DNA of 11,259 nucleotides from the NCBI GenBank assembly GCA_023387775.1, contig JAEWHN010000288.1, positions 1-11,259 of the forward strand, given 5' to 3'. Origin of the DNA: Pseudomonadota bacterium. Its GTDB lineage: Bacteria; Pseudomonadota; Alphaproteobacteria; Rhizobiales; Rhizobiaceae. Position 1 is the first letter of the stretch. Every line of letters begins with the position of its first letter. Shown here piece after piece: positions 6,093 to 11,259 of this stretch. A model generated the notes under the pieces. It saw only the letters and a program-made list of their open reading frames with translations, made no database searches and was not told the origin of the DNA. Both the position numbers and the translations under genes were made by a program.

Positions 6093-7487
6093 ATGATGAA
6101 AACAATTCTGCATGCGGATCACATCGTGTCCATGGACGATAGCAACACCGTGATCAGTGATGGCGCGGTCCTCGTCGGCGCAAACGGGCGGATCGACGCG
6201 GTTGGGGACGCCCGGTCCATTCTGCAGGCCAATCCGGGAGTTCTGGTAAAGCGCCTCGCCAACCGGCTGTTGATGCCGGGGCTGGTCAACGCACATGCCC
6301 ATTCCGGCTTGCTACGCGGGACCGCTGAGGGCCTGCCGGTATGGGACTGGCTCCAGCAGTTCATTGACCCGATGCACCGGGTGATCAACGCTCGGGAGGC
6401 CGAGATCGCGTCCCAGCTTTGCTATGCGGAAGCTCTACTTTCGGGGACGACGACGATCGTCGATATGTGGCGGCACATGAGCAGAAGCGCGAAGGTGGCC
6501 AAAGAAATCGGGATACGTGCCGTACTGGTTCCCTATGTGGGAGAGCACCCCGACCACAACTACTTCGAAACCTTGGACACGAACGAGGCCTTGATTCAGG
6601 AGTGGCACGGTGGTGCGGACGGCCGGATAAATGTTTGGGTTGGCCTCGAGCATATGTTTTACGGCACGCCGGATGCCTGGAAGCGCGCCGTGTCGCTGAG
6701 CCAGAAATACAAGGTCGGCTTTCACACCCACAGCAACGAGAGCCGTTTCGATGTCCAGGAGACGGAGCGTCGGTACGGCAAGCGTCCCGTCCAGGCACTT
6801 GAAGACTTCGGCATGCTCGACGCTCACAATGTCCTGCTCGCTCACTGCGTCTGGCTTTCGGAGGAGGAAATCGAAATCCTTGCGCGGCACAATGTTGGTG
6901 TCGCCCACAATCCTGTGAGCAACATGAAGTTGGCGAGTGGCGCTGCTCCGGTGATTGCCCTCAGAAGCCAGGGGGTGGCGGTTGGACTCGGCACCGATGG
7001 CGAGAAGGAGAACAACAATCTCGACATGTTCGACGAGATGAAAGCTGCATCGCTGCTGGCGAAACTCTCCACATTGGACGCCGCGGCGCTGGACGCCTGG
7101 GCCGTTTGCCGCATGGCAACGATTGAAGGCGCGCGGGCGCTGAAGCTGGATCGGGATATCGGCTCGATCGAGGTGGGGAAACAGGCAGATCTCATCGCCG
7201 TGCGAACCGATATCCCCAGAATGACGCCGTTGCTTGGCGGCCAATCTGGCAACCTGCATCACAATCTGGTTCATGCTGTGCAGGGTGGCGACGTCGACAT
7301 GACGATGGTGGCGGGGCGGACCCTCGTCGAAGACGGTCAGTTGCTGAGTGCTGACCTGGTCGCCACGATAGCCGAAGCAAACGCCTCTGTTCCTGATCTG
7401 TTTAAGCGGCGGGCCGATTGGCTGGCCGGCCACGGCGCCGTGAACGCGCTACATCGCAAAGAAGCATCGACGGTCGAGATGGCGTGA
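6093..7487 (+). CDS. Metal-dependent amidohydrolase of the AtzA/TrzN/guanine deaminase group (COG0402-like)
   Basis: A 464-residue zinc-type amidohydrolase with a short beta domain and a TIM barrel. Metal and catalytic residues are visible: H68 and H70 in NAHAHSG, H213 and E216 in HTHSNES, H251 in LLAHCVW and D302 in GLGTDGEKENNN. The HxxE spacing and a metal aspartate in GTDG mark the deaminase branch that includes guanine, 8-oxoguanine, isoxanthopterin and S-adenosylhomocysteine deaminases and the triazine hydrolases AtzA and TrzN. The purine-type permease just upstream suggests an imported purine- or pterin-like substrate. The exact substrate is not readable from sequence. The start is taken at the ATG at 6093 after AAGGGAGAA (an ATG also follows at 6096). 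An in-frame ATG at 6060 overlaps the permease stop codon and lacks a good ribosome site. No signal peptide is seen, so it is cytoplasmic. Confidence 0.88.
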   Translation: MMKTILHADHIVSMDDSNTVISDGAVLVGANGRIDAVGDARSILQANPGVLVKRLANRLLMPGLVNAHAHSGLLRGTAEGLPVWDWLQQFIDPMHRVINAREAEIASQLCYAEALLSGTTTIVDMWRHMSRSAKVAKEIGIRAVLVPYVGEHPDHNYFETLDTNEALIQEWHGGADGRINVWVGLEHMFYGTPDAWKRAVSLSQKYKVGFHTHSNESRFDVQETERRYGKRPVQALEDFGMLDAHNVLLAHCVWLSEEEIEILARHNVGVAHNPVSNMKLASGAAPVIALRSQGVAVGLGTDGEKENNNLDMFDEMKAASLLAKLSTLDAAALDAWAVCRMATIEGARALKLDRDIGSIEVGKQADLIAVRTDIPRMTPLLGGQSGNLHHNLVHAVQGGDVDMTMVAGRTLVEDGQLLSADLVATIAEANASVPDLFKRRADWLAGHGAVNALHRKEASTVEMA

Positions 7488-7523
7488 GATTCGTCCCATC
7501 CGCGCGTTCCGCGGCCAATCCAC

Positions 7524-7712
7524 TCTAGAGCGGTTCAGTGATTGATTGAATCGTTTCGGGATTCCGGTCCATTGGGATTTGCGTTGCAAGATGCTGGCTG
7601 GGCAGGGGGCCAGCATCTAATTTCCAATGATCTTCGCGAGCGCGTTGTTAACGCCAAGCGGGCGAGAGTGGCGCGACAGCATTTGGAAGTTCATTCTCCA
7701 GAATTCCTATAG
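7524..7712 (+). pseudogene. Probable remnant of the start of an IS630-family transposase
   Basis: In one + frame (from about 7596 to the TAG at 7710-7712) the sequence reads QHLISNDLRERVVNA, matching the N-terminal pattern SxDLRxRVVxA of IS630 transposases. It continues as RARVARQHLEVHS, resembling the following helix-turn-helix (RxAAxxFxVS) but with the connecting residues shortened, and then stops. No DDE catalytic part follows. The leader contains TCTAGAGC at 7524-7531; IS630 elements target TA dinucleotides, often within CTAG, so the left end could lie there. No matching right end was found by eye. The recognition rests on a short motif. Confidence 0.4.
7570..7629 (+). terminator. Strong hairpin downstream of the permease-amidohydrolase operon
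   Basis: AGATGCTGGC at 7589-7598 pairs perfectly with GCCAGCATCT at 7609-7618 around a 10-base loop. An outer arm CATTGG (7570-7575) pairs with CCAATG (7624-7629), giving a two-level stem. It lies about 100 bases after the amidohydrolase stop. The tail AATTTCC is only a weak T tract, so termination would be modest. The hairpin lies in the leader of the putative IS630 remnant and may belong to that element rather than to the operon. Confidence 0.5.
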
Positions 7713-8336
7713 GCCAATAATCCTCATGGGTCGCTTCGATTTTGTCTTCGGAACCCACCGTGGCTGACATACTCGGGCGTGTCGAACACCTGCACGTCCG
7801 GCAGAGTCGCACAAGCGGCGATAGTGTTGAAAAAGTCCGGTGCGGTGTTTGACGTCTTGTAGGGCCGAAATGATGTCGCGCGACAGCCCGGCAGCGCTGC
7901 CAAGAAGCGCCAATCCATTTCGGAAGTTGAGGTCCCGCGAAATGCTGTTCCTCAGGCCCGCAACAGAACGACATCTCAACCGTATCGATCGGACTTTTTC
8001 AACACTATCCGCCAATTGTGGACGTTGGCAGTTAGCTTCGCGAGTGTCGCCATCCGACCCCAAAGCGGACATTAACCGCAGGCGTGACGCAGGCCCATCT
8101 GGGCCGAAGAGAACCGAAGCCAATTGTTTCCTGCTATACAAGCAGGAGGCCGGGAGAACTCATCCCCTTCGCCAAGTGTATTCAGCGTCACGCCTTGGGC
8201 GGGTCGCCTGCGGTGCGGGAGTCGAGCAGCAGCACACGTTCAGCGAACCAGAAGTTCGCCGATGTCATTGTTGCGACGCACGCAAAGAGCGCCCATCTGC
8301 GGGATCAGTTTGAACGCTGCCAATGCCCGGATTCGC
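7713..8336. other. Intergenic stretch without a convincing gene, probably decayed repeat material
   Basis: About 620 bases between the IS630-like remnant and the end of the hydantoinase gene. Open frames of 108-157 codons occur on both strands, but they overlap each other, are rich in Arg and Ser, lack convincing ribosome sites and match no family I know. The stretch contains the 20-base inverted repeat pair described separately. Both flanking transcription units read into it from opposite sides. Its make-up resembles the non-coding repeat debris common in rhizobial genomes, which is my inference. Confidence 0.5.
7820..8009. repeat. Pair of perfect 20-base inverted repeats 150 bases apart
   Basis: GATAGTGTTGAAAAAGTCCG at 7820-7839 recurs as its exact reverse complement at 7990-8009, with 150 bases between (7840-7989). 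Just outside, both copies carry a GCGG/GGCG-like flank, so the similarity extends a few bases further. The size and symmetry fit a small non-autonomous mobile element or two copies of a dispersed intergenic repeat in opposite orientation. No direct target duplication was evident at the outer edges. Confidence 0.6.
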
Positions 8337-9740
8337 TCAAGCAAAGGCGCTTTTGTCGCGCGGTATATGGCTGCCGTGATTTTTCGCGCCTTCCAGTTTT
8401 CCGTCACGAACCACGATCCTGCCGCGGACCATGGTCAGGGTCGGCCAGCCGGTGACTTCAAGGCCTTCGTAGGGGGTATAGTCAGAGCCGTCATGCAGGA
8501 GTTCGTGTGTCAGTGTGCGCGTGCAATTCGGGTCCCATATGGCGATGTCTGCATCCGCACCCACAGCGATCGTGCCTTTGCGCGGATAGAGCCCGTACAT
8601 TTTGGCGTGGTTGGATGATGTCAGGGCGACGAACCGGTTGATGTCGATACGGCCCTTCACGACGCCTTCTGAAAACAGGATCGGCAACCTGGTGGCGACG
8701 CCCGGAATGCCGTTCGGAACCCAACGGAAGCTGGTCCGCCCCTTTGGCGCGAGCTTTCCGCAGGGATCGTCGTAACGAAACGGGCAATGGTCGGACGAGA
8801 ACACCGAAAATACGCCTTGCTGCAATCCCTCCCAGCAGGCGATCTGGCTGGCATTGTCCCGCGGCGGCGGAGAGCACACATATTTCGCGCCCTCCATGTT
8901 CAAGCCATCGAGATCTTTTTCGGTCAGGACAAGATACTGGGGGCAAGTCTCGCCGAAGACCTTCAAGCCTTTCTGCTGGGCGCGGCGAATTTCATCCATG
9001 GATTCGCGGTTCGACACATGAACTATCATCACCGGCACATCGACGATTTCAGCCAGCGAGATCGCCCGATGCGTGGCCTCGCGCTCGACAGCGAGCGGCC
9101 GTGACGTCGCGTGGAACCTGGGCGCCATCAGACCGGCCTGCTCCAGACGATCCGTCAAAAACCGGATCGCGTCATCGTTTTCAGCATGGACCATCACGAG
9201 GGCGCGCGTTTCTCGAGCCACTGACATGACTTCAAGCATTTCCCTGTCGCTGAGGGCGAGCCCTTCATAGGTCATGAAGACCTTGAACGATGTATATCCA
9301 TCAGCGACGAGAGCTGGGAGCTCCTGGCCGAGCACCTGATCCGTCGGGTCGGTTATGATCAGGTGAAACGACACGTCAACATAGCATTCGCCTTCGGCCT
9401 TGGCATGGTAGAGCTTCAGCGCTTCGCGCAGCGACTGGCCTTTTGCCTGAAGGCAGAATGGCATGATCGTCGTGTTGCCGCCAAAGGCGGCCGAGCGCGT
9501 GCCGCTCTCGAAGTCATCCGCCATGACGATCCCTTCTCCCGAAGGCTGCGAAATGTGGACATGACTGTCTATTCCGCCCGGCAGCACCCACTTGCCCGTG
9601 GCGTCGATGACCTCGTCCGCGGGGCCGAGATCGTGTCCAAGGGCAGCGATCTGTCCGTCCTTGATGCCGATATCGCAAGAGAAAATATCGGATGCCGTCG
9701 CTATGCGGCCACCGCGGATGATGGTTTCGAATCGAGCCAT
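8337..9740 (-). CDS. hydA: D-hydantoinase/dihydropyrimidinase
   Basis: A 467-residue cyclic amidase of the dihydropyrimidinase family, full length. The binuclear metal site is complete: H60 and H62 in DSHVH, the carboxylated lysine K153 in YTSFKVFMTY, H185 in VHAEN, H241 in VHVSN and D317 in SSDHCP. Y158, S290 in CSPPPRD and N343 in WVPNGIPG match the substrate-binding residues of D-hydantoinases, which favours this over allantoinase or dihydroorotase. It opens 5,6-dihydropyrimidines or hydantoins to N-carbamoyl amino acids in the cytoplasm. No beta-ureidopropionase or carbamoylase lies in the window, so the next step must be encoded elsewhere. The ATG at 9740 is chosen because GAGGGG (9748-9753) precedes it by 7 bases; that site overlaps the stop of the upstream epimerase gene, 11 bases away, so the two are coupled. 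A longer form from a TTG at 9755 is less likely. Confidence 0.92.
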   Translation of the reverse strand: MARFETIIRGGRIATASDIFSCDIGIKDGQIAALGHDLGPADEVIDATGKWVLPGGIDSHVHISQPSGEGIVMADDFESGTRSAAFGGNTTIMPFCLQAKGQSLREALKLYHAKAEGECYVDVSFHLIITDPTDQVLGQELPALVADGYTSFKVFMTYEGLALSDREMLEVMSVARETRALVMVHAENDDAIRFLTDRLEQAGLMAPRFHATSRPLAVEREATHRAISLAEIVDVPVMIVHVSNRESMDEIRRAQQKGLKVFGETCPQYLVLTEKDLDGLNMEGAKYVCSPPPRDNASQIACWEGLQQGVFSVFSSDHCPFRYDDPCGKLAPKGRTSFRWVPNGIPGVATRLPILFSEGVVKGRIDINRFVALTSSNHAKMYGLYPRKGTIAVGADADIAIWDPNCTRTLTHELLHDGSDYTPYEGLEVTGWPTLTMVRGRIVVRDGKLEGAKNHGSHIPRDKSAFA

Positions 9741-9751
9741 GATCTTGCCCC

Positions 9752-10792
9752 TCAACCGCAGTGCAACGCTTCAGCCCGAACGTTGTCGGTGCTGTCTGCC
9801 TCCAGACCGGCCGCGTCCCACCAATTCAGGTAATCCGCTATTGCGGCCTTCATATCGTATTTTGGCTTGAAGCCAGTCCGGGCCAGGCGTTCCGTGCTCA
9901 TGACCGCACGGTCCCGGGTTCCGTAGAGATCTATGTTGGACGCCTCGGCGGACGACAAATTCCAGGCGAATGAGAGCTCCAAGGCTTCCAGTTCGCCGCA
10001 CAGATCCTCGAGGGACCATGTGAAACCCGCAGCGAGATTATAAACCGAGTATTCCGGCGAGGGATCGTCGATCAAACTGGCGATCGCGCCGGCTGCGTCT
10101 CGGGAGTAGAGCCAGTCGCGGCGATGCGGACGGGGCAGGATGACGTCTTCGCCGGATTTGAACTTGCTGATGATCTGCAAGACAGCGCTCGGCGTGTCGC
10201 GCGAGGCGTTTCCATGTTCCCATGGGCCGAAGCAGGTTCCGAGCCGGCCGATGGTTATGCTCATGTCCAGAACCGAGGCCAGACGAAGGACAGTATGCTC
10301 TGCCGCAAGCTTGCTTATTCCGTACAGGTTTTCCGGAACACTCGGTGTCTGCTCCTCCACCAGCAGATCGGTCTGATAACCGGCTGCCCCGTAGACAGCT
10401 CCCGAACTGACATGAACCATGCGACGAACGCCCGCGGCATGAGCCGCTTCAAGTGTCGCAATGACGCCGCCGACATTGACTTCGAAGATCGACCGCGCCG
10501 CACGTCGCTCCCTATCGGTGTTCGCCGTAATCGCGGCCAGCGTCACGGCGCGATCCACCGCGGCTTCTTCCATGGCCAATTGCAGGGCGGCGGAATCCCT
10601 CACGTCGCCAAGAACAGTCGTGAGCCGACCGGGCAGCTTCGCGAGGTGCGCGGCGGCTCTCGGCGGCATCGCCGCCCCATCGTAAGCGACTACGGTTTCT
10701 CCACGAGACAGCAGCGCCTCACAGAGCGCCAGCCCTATGAACCCGGAGCTTCCGGTTACGAGTATCGCGTTCTTTTTTTGCGGTACGGACAT
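9752..10792 (-). CDS. NAD-dependent epimerase/dehydratase (extended SDR family)
   Basis: A 346-residue extended short-chain dehydrogenase/reductase. The Rossmann loop TGSSGFIG is at 13-20 (G14, G17, G20), D64 in LGDVRD is the adenine-side aspartate, S129-S130 in VHVSSGAVYG supply the catalytic serine, and Y157-K161 in YGISK are the YxxxK pair. All residues needed for NAD-dependent oxidation-reduction are present. The family covers sugar-nucleotide epimerases and dehydratases as well as smaller-substrate enzymes, and the C-terminal half does not let me name the substrate. Sitting between a TRAP permease and a hydantoinase, it is more likely catabolic than part of surface polysaccharide synthesis; no glycosyltransferase is nearby. 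The ATG at 10792 follows GGGGTAAGA, a moderate ribosome site. It starts 78 bases after the TRAP gene ends, with a hairpin in between. Confidence 0.88.
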   Translation of the reverse strand: MSVPQKKNAILVTGSSGFIGLALCEALLSRGETVVAYDGAAMPPRAAAHLAKLPGRLTTVLGDVRDSAALQLAMEEAAVDRAVTLAAITANTDRERRAARSIFEVNVGGVIATLEAAHAAGVRRMVHVSSGAVYGAAGYQTDLLVEEQTPSVPENLYGISKLAAEHTVLRLASVLDMSITIGRLGTCFGPWEHGNASRDTPSAVLQIISKFKSGEDVILPRPHRRDWLYSRDAAGAIASLIDDPSPEYSVYNLAAGFTWSLEDLCGELEALELSFAWNLSSAEASNIDLYGTRDRAVMSTERLARTGFKPKYDMKAAIADYLNWWDAAGLEADSTDNVRAEALHCG

Positions 10793-10829
10793 TCTTACCC
10801 CATGCGCGTTTGGACGCGACCTTGCTAAA

Positions 10830-10864
10830 GGGGGTGAGTCGAAAGTGGCTCAGCCCCCCTTTTT
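10830..10864. terminator. Hairpin between the TRAP permease gene and the epimerase gene
   Basis: GGGGGTGAG at 10830-10838 pairs with CTCA (10849-10852) and CCCCC (10855-10859), with a two-base bulge and a loop near GTCGAAAGTGG. On the + strand it is followed by TTTTT (10860-10864), on the - strand by TTTAGC. Both flanking genes are on the - strand, where it would act as a partial terminator or processing site lowering epimerase and hydantoinase expression relative to the transporter. Confidence 0.55.
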
Positions 10865-10870
10865 CCTGCT

Positions 10871-11259
10871 TCAGTAGCCGAGCGCGCGCGGCAACCACAA
10901 AACCAGCGGCGGGAACAGTGCGCACAGCAAGAGCACCGCGAACTGCACATAAACGTAGGGCAAGGACTCGCGGATAACGGTCGTCATCGGCACCTTGGTG
11001 ATGCCGCTCATAACGAACAGCAAGACCCCGACCGGCGGCGTCATCATGCCGATGACAAGGTTGAAGACGAAAAGGAATCCGAAGTAGAGCGGGTCGATGC
11101 CGTATCCTGTGGCGATCGGGGCAAACAACGGCACCAGCATGATATAGGCCGCATTCGATTCCAGGAGCATGCCGACCACAATCAGCAACGCCATGACCAG
11201 GATGAGGAAAACGACAGGATCGGTGGTGAAAGCTTGAATGCCCTCTGACAGCCGCTGAG
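10871..11259 (-). CDS. TRAP transporter large permease subunit (DctM family), C-terminal part
   Basis: The frame is open from the window edge to the TGA at 10871-10873 and gives about 129 C-terminal residues; the start lies beyond 11259. It is very hydrophobic, with several membrane helices. It carries the DctM/SiaM large-subunit pattern: GMLLESNAAYIMLVP, then GIDPLYFGF, then GMMTPPVGVLLFV, ending in a hydrophobic segment and a short tail. TRAP systems use a periplasmic binding protein and sodium-coupled uptake of organic acids, so the small DctQ-like subunit and the binding protein are expected further upstream on the - strand, outside the window. The substrate cannot be inferred from this subunit. 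Linkage to the epimerase and hydantoinase suggests an acid related to their pathway. Confidence 0.93.
   Translation of the reverse strand, partial: QRLSEGIQAFTTDPVVFLILVMALLIVVGMLLESNAAYIMLVPLFAPIATGYGIDPLYFGFLFVFNLVIGMMTPPVGVLLFVMSGITKVPMTTVIRESLPYVYVQFAVLLLCALFPPLVLWLPRALGY

Noticed and set aside
6435..7433. Long - strand open frame (332 codons) opposite the amidohydrolase gene
   Set aside because: It is antisense to a gene with all catalytic residues in place. Its length is explained by the GC-rich third positions of the real gene.
7707..8141. - strand open frame of 144 codons in the gap before the hydantoinase gene
   Set aside because: It spans both arms of the inverted repeat, overlaps other frames and has no ribosome site or recognisable domain.
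8084..8618. + strand open frames overlapping the end of the hydantoinase gene
   Set aside because: They run antisense into a well-supported gene, and their protein sequence is Arg/Ser-rich without motifs.
10771..10778. A AAA AAG slippery heptamer near the start of the epimerase gene (codons 5-7)
   Set aside because: It matches the -1 frameshift pattern, but the zero frame already gives a complete protein, there is no stimulatory structure, and codon use for Lys-Lys explains it.
1..11259. tRNA, rRNA, CRISPR array, defence or phage genes
   Set aside because: None seen: no spaced direct repeats, no cloverleaf-like segment, and no nuclease, integrase or capsid-type protein in the frames examined.

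Overview
The window looks like a chromosomal or large-replicon segment of an alphaproteobacterium, probably of the rhizobial group. This rests on high GC in coding regions, GC-rich third positions, typical GGAGG-type ribosome sites, the gene families present and the style of the intergenic repeats. No rRNA or tRNA gene and no CRISPR array was seen.

Left part (1-3256, + strand): the end of an aminotransferase-like frame followed by three tightly packed genes. In order and in family they match the beta-hydroxyaspartate cycle (BHAC) operon bhcABCD: fold-type II PLP dehydratase (BhcB), fold-type III PLP aldolase (BhcC) and an ornithine-cyclodeaminase/mu-crystallin family reductase (BhcD). This pathway condenses glycine with glyoxylate and returns aspartate, so two C2 units become a C4 acid without CO2 loss. 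A perfect 30-base palindrome closes the operon.

Middle (3257-7712): about 0.4 kb without a convincing gene, then a LysR-type regulator on the - strand. It diverges across an 83-base gap from a two-gene + strand operon: an NCS2 nucleobase permease with purine-type signature residues and an AtzA/TrzN/guanine-deaminase-like amidohydrolase. A strong hairpin follows, overlapping what looks like the decayed start of an IS630-family transposase.

Gap 7713-8336: no convincing gene. It holds a pair of perfect 20-base inverted repeats and looks like decayed repeat or insertion-sequence material.

Right part (8337-11259, - strand): read in the direction of transcription, a TRAP transporter large permease subunit (truncated by the window edge), a hairpin, an extended-SDR NAD-dependent epimerase/dehydratase and a D-hydantoinase/dihydropyrimidinase.

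Taken together, the window groups uptake and hydrolysis of nitrogen heterocycles (purine-like permease, deaminase, cyclic amidase) with the route that assimilates glycine and glyoxylate. Ring-opening catabolism of purines gives glyoxylate and of hydantoin gives N-carbamoylglycine and then glycine, the two substrates of BhcC. A functional link is therefore attractive, but it is inference from neighbourhood only: the three units have separate orientations and probably separate control.
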